DNA of 64,000 nucleotides, from assembly GCF_010119245.1 (NCBI RefSeq), contig NZ_WNKG01000009.1, positions 1-64,000 of the forward strand, in the 5' to 3' direction. This DNA is from Cyclobacterium salsum (GTDB lineage Bacteria; Bacteroidota; Bacteroidia; Cytophagales; Cyclobacteriaceae). A model generated the notes under the pieces. The model did not search any database. It was given only the letters and a program-made list of their open reading frames with translations, and was not told the DNA's origin. Numbering within the stretch: position 1 is the stretch's first letter; each line of letters opens with the position of its first letter. The position numbers were made by a program, and so were the translations under genes. This document shows, piece by piece, positions 19,603-30,519 of this stretch.

Positions 19603-20985
19603 ATGTTTTTCGAACTCGTATATGATAAGAGTCTGGCTCAGGCCAGTTATGTAATAGGGTGTCAGGCAGCCGGAGTGGCGGCGGTTATTGATCCGAAAAG
19701 AGATGTGGACACCTACCTGGAAATTGCCAAAGCCAATAATTTGAAAATTACACATATTTTGGAAACGCACATTCACGCAGACTTTCTGTGTGGTTCCAGG
19801 GAGCTTGCCGAATTGACAGGTGCCGAAATGTACCTCTCTGATATGGGAGATAAAGATTGGAAATACGAATTCCCGCACAACAAGCTTAAACACGGAGATC
19901 ATGTCAAATTGGGCAACCTGAATTTTGAAGTGCTGCATACCCCGGGTCATACCCCTGAAAGTATCAGTTTCCTTCTCACAGATAAACCTGCTACGCAGGA
20001 ACCCGTCATGCTGTTTACCGGTGATTTCGTTTTTGTCGGGGATGTCGGAAGGCCTGATTTATTGGAACAAGCGGCTGGACTGAAAGGAACCCAGGAAATC
20101 GGAGCGGCACAGATGTTTGACTCCCTGCAGGAATTCAATAAACTTCAGGATTTCATTCAGGTATGGCCGGGGCACGGTGCCGGTTCGGCTTGCGGTAAAT
20201 CCCTGGGTGCAGTGCCCTTATCCACCATCGGCTACGAAAAAATTCGCAACTGGGCATTGCAGATGTTGGATGACAAGGCGGCCTTTGGCAAGGAACTGCT
20301 GGCGGACCAGCCCGAACCACCGCGGTATTTTGCCATGATGAAAAAGCTCAACAAGGTAGACCGGAAACTGCTGACCGAGGTGCCAGAGGTAAAAAATCTT
20401 TCCCAAAAAGCCTTCGAACAGGCTAAAAAAGAGGAACTGAAGATCATCGATACCCGAACGCCGGAGGCATTTTCCAAAGGCTTTCTAAAAGGAGCACTGA
20501 ATATCCCAAATACCAACACCTTCTCCACCTGGATGGGCTGGTACATGGACTACGAGGAATCCTTTGTTCTGATCGCCAGCGAAAACGAAGTGGAAGACCT
20601 GACACGCAAACTGATGCGCATCGGTTTGGACAATATCCTGGGATACATTACCCCTAGTCAATTGTCCGATTTTGAAGGCAAGGAACTTGAAAGGTACCAG
20701 GCCATCGATAAAAAAGAAGTCAAAGAGCAATTGGACAAAGGAACCGCACAGGTAATTGATGTGCGGGGAGCATCTGAATACAAAAAAGGTCATATTGAAG
20801 GGGCAGACAACCTCTTTGTCGGCAAACTGGATAAAAACCTGGACAAGGTCTCCAAAGACAAGCCGGTGATCGTCCATTGCCAGAGTGGCGGCCGGGCGGC
20901 CATTGCCTACTCCCTGCTGAGGGCCAATGGCTTCGAAAACGTATCGAACTATGCCGGTGGCTGGGAAGATTGGAGCAAAAAATAA
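19603..20985 (+). CDS. CstB-like persulfide dioxygenase with pseudo-rhodanese and rhodanese domains
   Basis: 460 residues. Residues 1-250 are a metallo-beta-lactamase fold of the ETHE1 type: Thr-His56-Ile-His58-Ala-Asp60, His112 and His116 in His-Thr-Pro-Gly-His, and Asp141 in Phe-Thr-Gly-Asp. The sequence His-Ala-Asp-Phe (not Asp-His) is as in staphylococcal CstB. A first rhodanese-like domain (about 275-355) has Leu-Ile-Ala-Ser where the catalytic Cys should be, so it is a pseudo-domain. The second (about 365-458) has Cys426 in His-Cys-Gln-Ser-Gly-Gly-Arg-Ala. CstB (444 residues) has this same order and oxidises low-molecular-weight persulfides in sulfide detoxification. No sulfide:quinone reductase or repressor lies nearby. 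A terminator follows. Confidence 0.92.
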   Translation: MFFELVYDKSLAQASYVIGCQAAGVAAVIDPKRDVDTYLEIAKANNLKITHILETHIHADFLCGSRELAELTGAEMYLSDMGDKDWKYEFPHNKLKHGDHVKLGNLNFEVLHTPGHTPESISFLLTDKPATQEPVMLFTGDFVFVGDVGRPDLLEQAAGLKGTQEIGAAQMFDSLQEFNKLQDFIQVWPGHGAGSACGKSLGAVPLSTIGYEKIRNWALQMLDDKAAFGKELLADQPEPPRYFAMMKKLNKVDRKLLTEVPEVKNLSQKAFEQAKKEELKIIDTRTPEAFSKGFLKGALNIPNTNTFSTWMGWYMDYEESFVLIASENEVEDLTRKLMRIGLDNILGYITPSQLSDFEGKELERYQAIDKKEVKEQLDKGTAQVIDVRGASEYKKGHIEGADNLFVGKLDKNLDKVSKDKPVIVHCQSGGRAAIAYSLLRANGFENVSNYAGGWEDWSKK

Positions 20986-20995
20986 CGAAAGCATA

Positions 20996-21030
20996 AAAAC
21001 GGGACAGCCTGAGACTGTCTCGTTTTTTAT
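20996..21030 (+). terminator. rho-independent terminator after the persulfide dioxygenase gene
   Basis: A 12-base stem (20996-21007 AAAACGGGACAG with 21015-21026, one G-U pair), a 7-base loop and a run of T to 21028. It sits 11 bp after the stop codon on the plus strand and precedes the convergent receiver gene. Confidence 0.85.
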
Positions 21031-21119
21031 TTTTAGCACCTATACAAAGGTGGCTAATGGTTACAGCATTTGATATTTCAGAATCTTCCGGGAGCGCGAT
21101 GTACTATTTCAGTCCTCAA

Positions 21120-21560
21120 TTACTTAGGCAAAACAGAAAGCTGCAACCAAAACTCCTCGATTTTTTGAATAACTTTCAGGAAATCATCCATGTTCAAGGG
21201 CTTTTGAATATAACTATTACAGTGACTTTTGTATGCTCTTTCGATGTCATTCTCGTTTGAAGAGGTCGTAAGCATGATAACGGGAATTTTTCTGAGGCTC
21301 CTATCCCGTTTAATCTCTTCCAACACCTCATGCCCATTATAAATCGGAATATTGATGTCCAATAAAATCAAATCGGGCCTTTCCACATCTGTAAATGCTC
21401 CTTTTTTATTCAAAAAATCCAGTGCTTCCTGCCCGTTCCGTGCCACACTAACCTGAGTACCTAACTTGCATTCCTCAAAGGCATCAAGTGTAAGGAGAAT
21501 ATCACCTTCATTGTCCTCTATGAGTAAAATATGTGCTAACTTCAGTTTATTTTCGTTCAT
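21120..21560 (-). CDS. single-domain response regulator (Rcp1-like receiver)
   Basis: 146 residues from ATG at 21560, 7 bp after the stop of the upstream CheB/CheR-kinase gene. A TTG at 21584 inside that gene is rejected. It is a receiver only, with the acidic pair in Leu-Leu-Ile-Glu-Asp-Asn, the phospho-acceptor Asp in Asp-Leu-Ile-Leu-Leu-Asp-Ile-Asn, the conserved Thr in Leu-Thr-Thr-Ser-Ser and the Lys in Gln-Lys-Pro-Leu. Features such as Glu-Asp-Asn-Glu-Gly-Asp and Asp-Phe-Leu-Asn-Lys place it with Rcp1-type receivers that partner PAS/phytochrome-like kinases. It probably takes phosphate from one or both kinases encoded upstream. Confidence 0.93.
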   Translation of the reverse strand: MNENKLKLAHILLIEDNEGDILLTLDAFEECKLGTQVSVARNGQEALDFLNKKGAFTDVERPDLILLDINIPIYNGHEVLEEIKRDRSLRKIPVIMLTTSSNENDIERAYKSHCNSYIQKPLNMDDFLKVIQKIEEFWLQLSVLPK

Positions 21561-21567
21561 ATTAGGA

Positions 21568-24500
21568 TTATAAATTTTCCGCAATTGTAAAGGAGAAGGT
21601 GGAACCTTTGGCTTCTTCTGATGCTACCCAAATCGTTCCCTCATGTAACTCGACTATTTTCTTACAGACAGACAAACCAATTCCGTTACTTTCTTTATCC
21701 GGTTTCAACGATTTGAACATCTTAAAAATAGTTTCGGATTCTTCATGGGGAATCCCTACTCCGTTATCCGAAATTTCGAATAAAATCCCATTTGCAACCC
21801 TCTTATTTTTGAGATGAATTATCAGATCTTGTTCCCTTCTGTATTTAATCGCATTGCTGATCAAATTACTGACTAACCGTTTAAAGAGAATGGGGTATAC
21901 AGGCGCTTCAGCTACCGCAAAATCGTAAATGACTTTTCCCTTTATTTTATCCAAATCGGATCGAAAAAGCTGAACTACTTCTCGGAATAGTTCCGGAATT
22001 TTCACCAGCTCCCATTTCTCATTGGATACACCAGTCCGTGAATACTCAAGTAAATTATTGATCATCTGATCCATTTCATTTGATGAAGAAACGATCACGT
22101 CAAAATATTTCTTCCTTTTCTCCTCTCCTAATGCATCCCCTTTTTTTCTGATGATGCCCAAAAGCCCTTTGATATTACGTATGGGTGCCTTCAAATCATG
22201 TGAGGCAATGTAGGCAAAATCTTCCAAGGATTTGTTTACCTCCTTTAACTTGCGAAACTGTTCTTTAACAATGGCATTCAATTTATGTATCTGATTGATT
22301 CGGTCTTGTTGGTCGGTAATATCATTCTGTATGGAGAAAAAGCCAATTAAATCTCCTTCTTTGTCTTTGAGCGGTTCTGCTTTTATATTGACGATATATT
22401 TATATCCTGACTTGCCATAATTGGTAATGTCTACATTAAAGGGCTTTCTCTCCTCTAAGGATCTAGACATCAATTGAATAAGCTCAGGGTCAGATTCGGA
22501 GCCCTGCAAAAAGCTTCCTGGCTTCTTACCTAAAATTTCATGTTCATGATATCCGCTCATTTTTTCAAAAGCGTCATTGGCAAAACTTATCGCTCCGGAA
22601 ATATCCGTAATAAGCACTGCACTACTGGTTTGTTCGGCAATCAACGCGTTTTTCGTGAATTCAAACTCGTTTAATTTTCTTTGATGAATATCCCTGATGA
22701 TCAACAAGAATTTTTGTTCCTCTGATTTCTTTTGCAAAATGGGTTTGATACTGGCCTCCAACCACCTGCTGTTGTCCTCAGGTCTTTTAAACTCAAATTC
22801 TATCAATCCGGGATCTTGATTCTTGTTTGCACTTGAAAACGCTTTCTGAAAGATGTTCCGATGGTTTTCATCAACTATTTGATCCAATAAATTGATGTGG
22901 TAGAGCTTTTCAAGCGAATATCCGGTGATTTTTGCTCCTGATGGGCTGCAGTATTCAATGGTTCCATCCGGAGAAACGATGCACACCATGTCACGTAGGT
23001 TGTTGGAAATCAACTTGAAAATTTCATCTTGGTTTTCATGCTTCAGCTCCAGGTCGGACAAGGCTTTTTCCGAGACCTCAATGGCCTTCTTAAGTTTATT
23101 GGCTTGGGTCAGGTCTACAAATACCAATGTAATTCCCCTCACTTCCTTTTTATGGGATTTGAAAGGTGCGATTTTTAGAAGGTATTCTTTACCCTTGATG
23201 TCCTCTATGGTAAATTCATAGGAAACCGATTCTGCCACCACCGATTCGATGTGTTCAAGGAAGTTATCTAATTGTATTTTTGCCCTGAACTGACTGATAT
23301 TTCTACCGATATCATGGGGTACCAGGTCCAAAATCTTTTTAATCGCCGGGGTGAATTTGCGGATGTTCAGATTAGCATCTAAAAATAAAATGGCTAATTC
23401 GGTACTGCGAATTAGGTTGTTTAAATCATCATTGGACTGAGAAAGTTCCTGGTTTTTCTGTTCGTATTCCGCATTTACGGTATATAGCTCTTCATTGACC
23501 GATTCCAGCTCTTCATTAGAGCTTTGCAGTTCTTCATTGGTGGCTTGCAATTCCTCATTGCTTGATTCCAGTTCTTCAATGGTAGTTTGCAGTGTCTCCC
23601 GATTGATTCTAAGCTCCCTTTCAAGAATATGGATTTTTTCCTGGGAGACCGTATTGATCGTTACATTCTCTGAGGGTGATTTTTCGGTAAGCCTTATCGA
23701 GGAGGATTCAAAGGTGATAAACAGGTAATCCATGCCATCAAACAGTTCTTTTTTTCGAACCTTGATACTTAAAAAAAGATTGGAACCAAAGATAGCTTTC
23801 AATTCTTCGGGTATTTTAATATCCGCCAAGGTTACCAATTTACCGGTTTGCAAAACTTTATTGGCAACCACCTCCAACGGAACGGAAAGGGACTCGGGTA
23901 GCATCCTGAAAATATTGGAACTTATCTCACCCGAAGGCAAGGTCAAAAGCCGGTGGGCATTGCCGGAGCTATGAAGCAAGTTAAAATGCTCGTCTACAAC
24001 CAACGAATCCGGAACATACTCTTGAATAAGCGAATGCTGAATTTCGTTTAAAAGACCTTTTTTATTTGCCTGTAAAATAGGTGGTTTGCTGTCAGCGTCG
24101 TTTGTTGGTAGGTGGTCGCTGCTGGCAGGATACCTTTTTTTAATTGAATGCAGTCGTTGGACAAACTTCTTGTTTTCCTTGTTAAGGAAAATATTGGACT
24201 GTTTATTCAACTCGGAAAATTCATCACGGGCAGTTCCCAAGGTCTCACTTGAACCTAAGAATAATACGCCATTTGATTTAAGCGAGTACTGGAATATGGT
24301 AAAAAGCTGCTGTTGAACTGAATCGGTAAGATAGATCAAGAGATTTCTGCAACTAATCAGGTCTATTTTATTAAACGGAGGATCCTGAATCACATTATGT
24401 ACTGAAAACACGATCATTTCGCGAATCTCTTTGGCGATGGCATACCCGTTTTTTTGAGTTACAAAATAAGTATTTAGGTACTCAGCAGGGATTTCAGCAC

Positions 24501-25575
24501 TGATGTTTTTGGAAAAAACCCGGTTTGCAGCCCTTTTAATGGCTTCTTTATCTAAATCGGTTGCAAAAATATTCACCTCATACTGTAACTTATTGGCCCT
24601 CAGGTAGTCTTTGATCAATAGGGCAATGGAGTACGCTTCTTCCCCGGATGAACAACCCGGAACCCATACCCGTATGGATTTCGAATCACTGTTTTCTTCC
24701 ATCAATTTGGGAATCACCTGGGTTTTAAGTGCGTTGAAAGCATCCTCGTCTCTAAAAAAGCGCGTGACACCAATTAGCAATTCTTTGGCCAAAAGTTGCG
24801 CTTCATTCTGATTATCTTGCAGATAGTTGAAATACGCATCCATTTTGGTGTAATCCAGAATACTCATTCTCCTGCTGATTCTTCGGGATACGGTGGTGTA
24901 CTTATACCCTGTAAAATCGACGTTAATCTGTTCTTCGATGCTTTTTAATATATCCGTGATGACGGAGTTTGCTTTTGACGAATTGCCATAATTTTGAGAA
25001 ATGGTATCCCGATTTTCGAAAAACCGATCAATCTCCTCATGCATCATCTCTACCCGGCAGACCTTATCCACCACTCCGGTGTAGATGGCATTATTGGGCA
25101 TTCCGTTAAATTTAGCCTGCTGTGGATCTTGCACCAATACCAACCCTCCTTTTTCTTTGACAAACTTTACTCCTTTGGAACCATCACTTCCCGTACCCGA
25201 TAGGACAATGGCGCAGGCTTTTTCCTGCATGTTTTCTGCCTGGGAACTAAAGAAATCGCTTATGGGAAAGCTTAACGTCCGATCCTCCTTCTCGCTCAGA
25301 AAAAACTTCCCGGCCTTTATCTCAACAAATTTTTTGGGAGGGTTGAGGTAGATGTTCCCTCTTTCTATCGGCATTCCGTGCTCGATTTTTTTTATCGGAA
25401 GCTTGGTATGGCGGGAGAGCAACTCATCCATCAAACTTTTATGGTTGGGGGCAAGATGTTGAATAATCACATAAGCATATTTCGATTTTTTGTTCGTGTT
25501 TTCAAAGAAAAGCTCTAATGGCTCAAGCCCCCCGGCAGATGCTCCAAGGGCGATAACCGGAAAGTTAATGTTCAT
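21568..25575 (-). CDS. CheB-CheR-PAS-histidine kinase fusion
   Basis: 1335 residues from ATG at 25575, a single base after the stop of the upstream kinase gene. The CheB-type methylesterase (about 1-190) keeps the catalytic Ser13, His40 and Asp131. A CheR methyltransferase follows (about 215-490), with a binding loop [10 protein letters not shown]. A long coiled coil of repeated Glu-Glu-Leu-Gln-(Ala/Ser)-(Thr/Ser)-Asn units (about 650-740) joins three PAS domains (about 740-1080), then a HisKA domain with Ala-Ser-His-Asp-Leu-Lys-Ala-Pro and an ATP-binding domain. There is no CheB receiver domain. Such fusions are widespread outside chemotaxis operons; targets are unknown, and no chemoreceptor is present. 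Confidence 0.93.
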   Translation of the reverse strand: MNINFPVIALGASAGGLEPLELFFENTNKKSKYAYVIIQHLAPNHKSLMDELLSRHTKLPIKKIEHGMPIERGNIYLNPPKKFVEIKAGKFFLSEKEDRTLSFPISDFFSSQAENMQEKACAIVLSGTGSDGSKGVKFVKEKGGLVLVQDPQQAKFNGMPNNAIYTGVVDKVCRVEMMHEEIDRFFENRDTISQNYGNSSKANSVITDILKSIEEQINVDFTGYKYTTVSRRISRRMSILDYTKMDAYFNYLQDNQNEAQLLAKELLIGVTRFFRDEDAFNALKTQVIPKLMEENSDSKSIRVWVPGCSSGEEAYSIALLIKDYLRANKLQYEVNIFATDLDKEAIKRAANRVFSKNISAEIPAEYLNTYFVTQKNGYAIAKEIREMIVFSVHNVIQDPPFNKIDLISCRNLLIYLTDSVQQQLFTIFQYSLKSNGVLFLGSSETLGTARDEFSELNKQSNIFLNKENKKFVQRLHSIKKRYPASSDHLPTNDADSKPPILQANKKGLLNEIQHSLIQEYVPDSLVVDEHFNLLHSSGNAHRLLTLPSGEISSNIFRMLPESLSVPLEVVANKVLQTGKLVTLADIKIPEELKAIFGSNLFLSIKVRKKELFDGMDYLFITFESSSIRLTEKSPSENVTINTVSQEKIHILERELRINRETLQTTIEELESSNEELQATNEELQSSNEELESVNEELYTVNAEYEQKNQELSQSNDDLNNLIRSTELAILFLDANLNIRKFTPAIKKILDLVPHDIGRNISQFRAKIQLDNFLEHIESVVAESVSYEFTIEDIKGKEYLLKIAPFKSHKKEVRGITLVFVDLTQANKLKKAIEVSEKALSDLELKHENQDEIFKLISNNLRDMVCIVSPDGTIEYCSPSGAKITGYSLEKLYHINLLDQIVDENHRNIFQKAFSSANKNQDPGLIEFEFKRPEDNSRWLEASIKPILQKKSEEQKFLLIIRDIHQRKLNEFEFTKNALIAEQTSSAVLITDISGAISFANDAFEKMSGYHEHEILGKKPGSFLQGSESDPELIQLMSRSLEERKPFNVDITNYGKSGYKYIVNIKAEPLKDKEGDLIGFFSIQNDITDQQDRINQIHKLNAIVKEQFRKLKEVNKSLEDFAYIASHDLKAPIRNIKGLLGIIRKKGDALGEEKRKKYFDVIVSSSNEMDQMINNLLEYSRTGVSNEKWELVKIPELFREVVQLFRSDLDKIKGKVIYDFAVAEAPVYPILFKRLVSNLISNAIKYRREQDLIIHLKNKRVANGILFEISDNGVGIPHEESETIFKMFKSLKPDKESNGIGLSVCKKIVELHEGTIWVASEEAKGSTFSFTIAENL

Positions 25576-25576
25576 A

Positions 25577-28500
25577 TTACTTCTTATTTTTTGCAATGGT
25601 AAAATAGAAGGTTGTGCCTTCACCGACGGTAGATTCCAGCCAAACCTTTCCTCCCAGAAAGGTCACCGTCTTCTTTACTATTGATAATCCAATACCCGTT
25701 CCCTCGTATTGTTCTCTATTATGCAGCCTTTGGAAAATGACAAAGATCTTGTCGAAGAATTTTTCCTCAATCCCTATTCCATTGTCCTTAATAGCAAATT
25801 CCCATTCCTTTTCATTTTCATTCACCTGTATCTCGATTTGAGAAGGCACATTGTCCTTTGCATATTTTAAGGAATTATCGAGCAACGAATGAAAGATTTG
25901 GGCCAGTGGAGCCTTGTATGTTTTCAAGACGGGCAAGTCATCCGAATTGAACGATGCGCTTTTCTCGGCAATAAGTTTCCTTCTCAAATGCCTGTAATCC
26001 GAAAGTACTCTATTCAGATTTACTTCTTCCATCTCGTCAATAAGCTTATTCGCTCTGGAATAAAGCAATAAATCGAGAATAATCTGTTTCATCCGTTTGG
26101 CACCATCCGTTGCATAATGAATATACTGGAGTGCCTTATCATCCAATTGATCGGCATATTTCCGTTTTAACTGGTCCATGAAACTAGAAATCATCCGCAA
26201 AGGCTCTTGCAAATCGTGTGAGGTGATAAAGGCGAATTGCTCTAACTCCTCATTGGAGCGCTCCAGTTCTTTCGCATAGATTTTTAGGGATTCATTGATC
26301 TGGTAGAGCTCCGTTTGCAGCTTCTTTTGTCGAGTCAGATCTGTCATTGCCCCCACCATTCGTCTCGGCTTTCCATTTTCATCCCGAACGATCACTCCTC
26401 TATCTTTTACATAGATAATATCTTGTTGCTCATTTAGGATTCGGTACTCCATCTCCCAACGCAGCACATCCGGGCTATCAAGCGACCGTTGAATACTATC
26501 CTTCAATTCGGCAAGGTCATCATGATGAAAATTGTCCTGCCAAAACTGCCTACTATTCATTTCGGTAGCAGTGGTATTTCCAAAAAATTTAGAAATGTTT
26601 GTAGACCTGACAAACGTATCATTGTCTATATCCCAATCCCAAATAGCATCGTTGGTGGCTTGTGTCGCCAATTCAAACCGCTCATTGGCATTTACTAATC
26701 GGATATCCGCTGCTTTCCTCAGGGTGATGTCTTTGAAGTATAGGGACAAGCCGTTTCCGGAGGGATAAACTGTCACATCTACCCATAGGTCCTGGGTGGG
26801 ATAATATTCCTCAAACCTGACGGTTTCACCGCTATCCATCGCCTGGTGGTATTGCCTATAAAAATCGGTGTCAATGGCATCGGGATATTCTTCCCATAGG
26901 TTTTTGCCCACCATCTCTTTTTTTTCCTTTCCTAAAACCGTTTCCGCTTGCTTGTTCCAGTAGGTTACGGTCCAGGACTCATTTACGGCAAAAAACGCAT
27001 CACTAATACTTTCCAGAATTTCATTCCTCTCCCTATAGGCTTTTTCAAGCTCTTGGGCGGCCTTCTTGCGTTCATCAATATTTTTAAAATAAGAGGAAAT
27101 GCCTCCACTTGAGGGATAAGTCGTGATTTCATACCATGCCCCATTTCCTGGATATTGGTACTCAAAGTTTTCAGATTGGCCGGTTGAAGCTACATGCCTG
27201 TACACCTCCTCCAGAAAAGTCCCCTTGGCTGGATAAAAAATTTCCCATAAGTTTCTGCCCAACACCTCGTCTGCACTTTTCTTTAATAGATTTTCGGCTT
27301 CCTTATTAAAATAGGTAAAATTCCAATGAGCATCTACGGCATAAAAGGCATCTGAGATACTATCGAGAATTTCCTTCAACCGAAGCTCATTGGATTTGGC
27401 TGCATGAATGTCCTGAAAACTGCCGTATATTTTTGTGCAGGTATCGTTTACCCATTCCCCTTTGCCGATACACCGTATCCATTTTTCTTTTCCATCCACA
27501 GTGGTGATGAGCAATTCCAGGTCAAAATCCTGTCCCTTTTCCACCAACAGATCAACCGCTGTTTGAATCTTCTCCTTATTTTCACCGAAATAGAACTCAA
27601 AACCACCTGTCAACGATGGATTATAGCTCTCATTTACCTCCAAAACTTCCCGAGTCATCGGTGACCAGTACATGCTGTCATTATCCTGATCAACCAGGTT
27701 CAGCTCCCAACTCCCGATTTTTGCCATTTCAGAAGCTTGTTTAAGCAGTTCTTCACTTCTAAATTCATCCGTTATATCCAATATTAATGAATTAAAAACG
27801 GTGGTGCCATCAGGAAGAAAAGCTAGTGATCCATATCCGGTATGTATGCGAAGTTCATTGGTCGGCAGGACATACCGCCACTGAGCCTTCCATTCTGATT
27901 TGGTCTCTACCGAATTCCTGATGCTCTTCTTTACCGCATCTAACTCCCCTCCCAACTCAATTTGCTTCCAGACAAGGTTATTGTCTTTCGTCACGCTATC
28001 CGCATCAAAGCCCCATACCTTCTGCGCCCCCTCGGTTACAAATTTCAATTTGTCAGTCCCATCAGGATAGATAAAATACTGAAAGGCTACCCCCGGCAGG
28101 TTGTTGGCGAATGATTGCAATCGTAACTCAAACGCTTTTCTATCGGTGATATCCTGAAAGCTACCATAAAACCTTATAGCTTTTCCATCCATGATTTCCA
28201 CCGTACCAATGGCCCGTACCCACCTTTCTTTGAGCTTCTTGGTGATAATCACAGCTTCAAAATCAAACCCCTCCCCCGTAGCGATACTTTTTTCAATATG
28301 GCTTTGAACCAGTGGCCTGAAATCCTCCCGATAAAAATTAATACTCGTCTCTAAATCGGGGAAAAAAGAATCGGGATCGGTTTCATGCAGCTGATGAACC
28401 ATTTTAGACCAGAAAACGGTATTTTTCTCTACATTAACTTCCCAGGAGCCAATTTTTGCCATCGATCCGGCTTGGGCGTTTAGCTCTCTTAATTGAACCT

Positions 28501-30049
28501 CCGCGGTAATGTTTTTTGCGGAAGCATAAATTAAGCCTTCTTGGATAGAAGAATTACAACTCCAGCTCAGCCAAATAATTTTGCCCGCTTTGGTAAGGTA
28601 CCTGTTTTCAAATTGAAAGGTGGTTGCCCCCTTTTCAAGCTGCTTCACTTCATTGGTAGAAATATCCTTGTCTTCAGGATGGACAAATTCATCAAAGGAA
28701 TGAAATAGGATTTCTTCTTCTTTATAACCCAATAAATCACAACCGGCCGGATTCATTTTCAAGAATCGGCCATTAAAATCTGCCATACAGAGAATGTCCG
28801 GAATGGCTTGATACAGGTGCTTAAGGTCATCCTCCAATCGCTTCCGGTTGATTTCTGAACCAATAAATTTTTCCAGTCGGCCTAAAACCGGGCGGTACTG
28901 CTGCAAATAATCCGGCTCCCGCCGGGTTCCAATAAGCAGTACACCTACCAATTCCTCATTAAAGGTTAAGGGTATCCCAAGTATGGCTTGCAACCCCAGG
29001 TGGGAGGCTCCATTTTTCCTGATGAAATCTATCTGGATCTGTTTTTCATCCCAAAAGAACTGTTTGCCATTTTCCCAAACTTTTCCCGGCAATCCTTCAT
29101 TCTTCTGAAATGAAGCTGCGGATGGCTCCAACTCATAAAATTCCTGGTTGTGAGTGCTGTACCCCATTAGCTGAATCTGTGTTCGCTCCATATTTGGGCA
29201 CCAGAGTTCTATCAAATCAAACTTGCCGAAGCCATATAGATTCTTGCAAAGACGGTTGGCGGCCGATATCAATTCTTCTTCCGTATTGAAACTAAGGCTA
29301 ATCTGGCTGTGCAACTCCTTTTCTGCTTCTTCTTCAATTTTTTCCTTCGCGTCTCTGGCTACACAATACATCCATTTGGATTCATGATCCCAACGAGCTG
29401 ACCATAAATTATAAGCGATTCCCCCCTGTTTCATCCGAAATCGATTGGAGAAAGTTCTGAATTCCCTCCCTGCCATGATTTCAGCGGCGACCCGGTCTGT
29501 TTTTTCCAGATCTTCCTCTATAATCAGCTCTCTGTAGGGCTTACCTATCAGCTCTTCAGGAGGATAGCCCCAATGCTTAGTGGAAGCAGCACTTACAAAT
29601 ACAAAATTTCCCGCCTCATCTATGGTACAGAAAACGTCCAGCGAAGCGTCCATCAACCGGCTTGCGTGATCTTTTTGCTTGATGACCGGGGTGATGTCGG
29701 TATTTCGGCAGGCGACCGTCAGAATTTCACCTTCTTCATTATGAATAGGGGAAAAGGAAATTTGGCCGTACTGAATCTCTTTGGTTTCCGGGTTATAAAA
29801 ATGCTCTTCGATTTCAAAATAGGTTCCTGAAAGTGCACGTCGGTAATAGGCCTTCCATTTTTCAATATAGCCCTCCCCAAAACCTTCCACCAAGACGGGC
29901 CGGTTTAGCTCTTTCTCTACTCCTGTTACTTCCTTCATCAAGTTTAGATAGGCTCTGTTGGCGTAGACCAGGTATAAATTATTATCCACTGCCCAAATGA
30001 GATCTTTGGTTTGGTCAAGCAATAGGTCGCTATATTGATTTTCACTCAT
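25577..30049 (-). CDS. multi-PAS/GAF sensor histidine kinase
   Basis: 1490 residues from ATG at 30049, no membrane helix. Two PAS domains (about 1-245) are followed by a GAF domain (about 255-395, with Gly-Leu-Gln-Ala-Ile-Leu-Gly-Ile-Pro-Leu) and about six more PAS/PAC units, several with the closing Tyr-Gly-Ser-Phe-Gln-Asp-Ile. The HisKA domain has Ser-His-Asp-Leu-Gln-Glu-Pro-Leu-Arg-Met (about residue 1275) and the ATPase domain shows Asp-Asn-Gly-Ile-Gly and Gly-Thr-Gly-Ile-Gly-Leu. Two adjacent PAS blocks repeat the phrase Ser-Ile-Ser-Asp-Ala-Phe-(Tyr/Phe)-Ala-Val, so they arose by duplication. It is a cytoplasmic kinase that heads a three-gene operon with the CheB/CheR-kinase and receiver. 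Ligands are unknown. Confidence 0.94.
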   Translation of the reverse strand: MSENQYSDLLLDQTKDLIWAVDNNLYLVYANRAYLNLMKEVTGVEKELNRPVLVEGFGEGYIEKWKAYYRRALSGTYFEIEEHFYNPETKEIQYGQISFSPIHNEEGEILTVACRNTDITPVIKQKDHASRLMDASLDVFCTIDEAGNFVFVSAASTKHWGYPPEELIGKPYRELIIEEDLEKTDRVAAEIMAGREFRTFSNRFRMKQGGIAYNLWSARWDHESKWMYCVARDAKEKIEEEAEKELHSQISLSFNTEEELISAANRLCKNLYGFGKFDLIELWCPNMERTQIQLMGYSTHNQEFYELEPSAASFQKNEGLPGKVWENGKQFFWDEKQIQIDFIRKNGASHLGLQAILGIPLTFNEELVGVLLIGTRREPDYLQQYRPVLGRLEKFIGSEINRKRLEDDLKHLYQAIPDILCMADFNGRFLKMNPAGCDLLGYKEEEILFHSFDEFVHPEDKDISTNEVKQLEKGATTFQFENRYLTKAGKIIWLSWSCNSSIQEGLIYASAKNITAEVQLRELNAQAGSMAKIGSWEVNVEKNTVFWSKMVHQLHETDPDSFFPDLETSINFYREDFRPLVQSHIEKSIATGEGFDFEAVIITKKLKERWVRAIGTVEIMDGKAIRFYGSFQDITDRKAFELRLQSFANNLPGVAFQYFIYPDGTDKLKFVTEGAQKVWGFDADSVTKDNNLVWKQIELGGELDAVKKSIRNSVETKSEWKAQWRYVLPTNELRIHTGYGSLAFLPDGTTVFNSLILDITDEFRSEELLKQASEMAKIGSWELNLVDQDNDSMYWSPMTREVLEVNESYNPSLTGGFEFYFGENKEKIQTAVDLLVEKGQDFDLELLITTVDGKEKWIRCIGKGEWVNDTCTKIYGSFQDIHAAKSNELRLKEILDSISDAFYAVDAHWNFTYFNKEAENLLKKSADEVLGRNLWEIFYPAKGTFLEEVYRHVASTGQSENFEYQYPGNGAWYEITTYPSSGGISSYFKNIDERKKAAQELEKAYRERNEILESISDAFFAVNESWTVTYWNKQAETVLGKEKKEMVGKNLWEEYPDAIDTDFYRQYHQAMDSGETVRFEEYYPTQDLWVDVTVYPSGNGLSLYFKDITLRKAADIRLVNANERFELATQATNDAIWDWDIDNDTFVRSTNISKFFGNTTATEMNSRQFWQDNFHHDDLAELKDSIQRSLDSPDVLRWEMEYRILNEQQDIIYVKDRGVIVRDENGKPRRMVGAMTDLTRQKKLQTELYQINESLKIYAKELERSNEELEQFAFITSHDLQEPLRMISSFMDQLKRKYADQLDDKALQYIHYATDGAKRMKQIILDLLLYSRANKLIDEMEEVNLNRVLSDYRHLRRKLIAEKSASFNSDDLPVLKTYKAPLAQIFHSLLDNSLKYAKDNVPSQIEIQVNENEKEWEFAIKDNGIGIEEKFFDKIFVIFQRLHNREQYEGTGIGLSIVKKTVTFLGGKVWLESTVGEGTTFYFTIAKNKK

Positions 30050-30519
30050 GTATCAAATTTATCACTTTTCAAATATTTAAATTTAGCACCATTTTATTGG
30101 AATTGACTATCCGACGCCTGACTTCTATGAGCTCTATAGCTATTTGAGTACAAAAAATACTAAAAAAGGTATGTACTGCTTATTTTATTGTGTAAAGGTA
30201 ACAGGTGTATTCTCATGAAGTCTTCGGCTGGGAAATAAGTTATTTAACGTCAATCGGGTGCGAACCAATAAGGCACTGTCAAAATTACTTCGTAAAAAAA
30301 GGAAATGGTGCATACAGTACTTTTCTCACCTTACAAGCCCTTCCCCTGGAAATCGAGGGGGTCAGAATTAGGTTGGCTGCTAACAAGACCAACCCGGAAT
30401 GAGCGCATCCCCCTTATAGACAGTAGTCTTACGACCCATAGGTAATTAAAATTAGTGGGCTCATCCATTTCAATTTGCCAAAAAAACCATTAAATTAAGT
30501 TGAATTTTCTAATTTGAAT
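30050..30519. other. 470-bp intergenic gap without a recognised gene
   Basis: Between the divergent kinase operon and the small membrane-protein pair. A 65-codon open frame at 30205-30402 (+) has no recognised domain and no clear start signal. A short dyad CCCCT/AGGGG lies near 30345-30361. No tRNA, repeat or promoter pair could be supported. Base use looks like decayed or non-coding sequence. Confidence 0.5.

Noticed and set aside
30205-30402. 65-codon open frame in the gap upstream of the small membrane pair
   Set aside because: No recognised domain, no start signal and an unusual composition; it looks non-coding.
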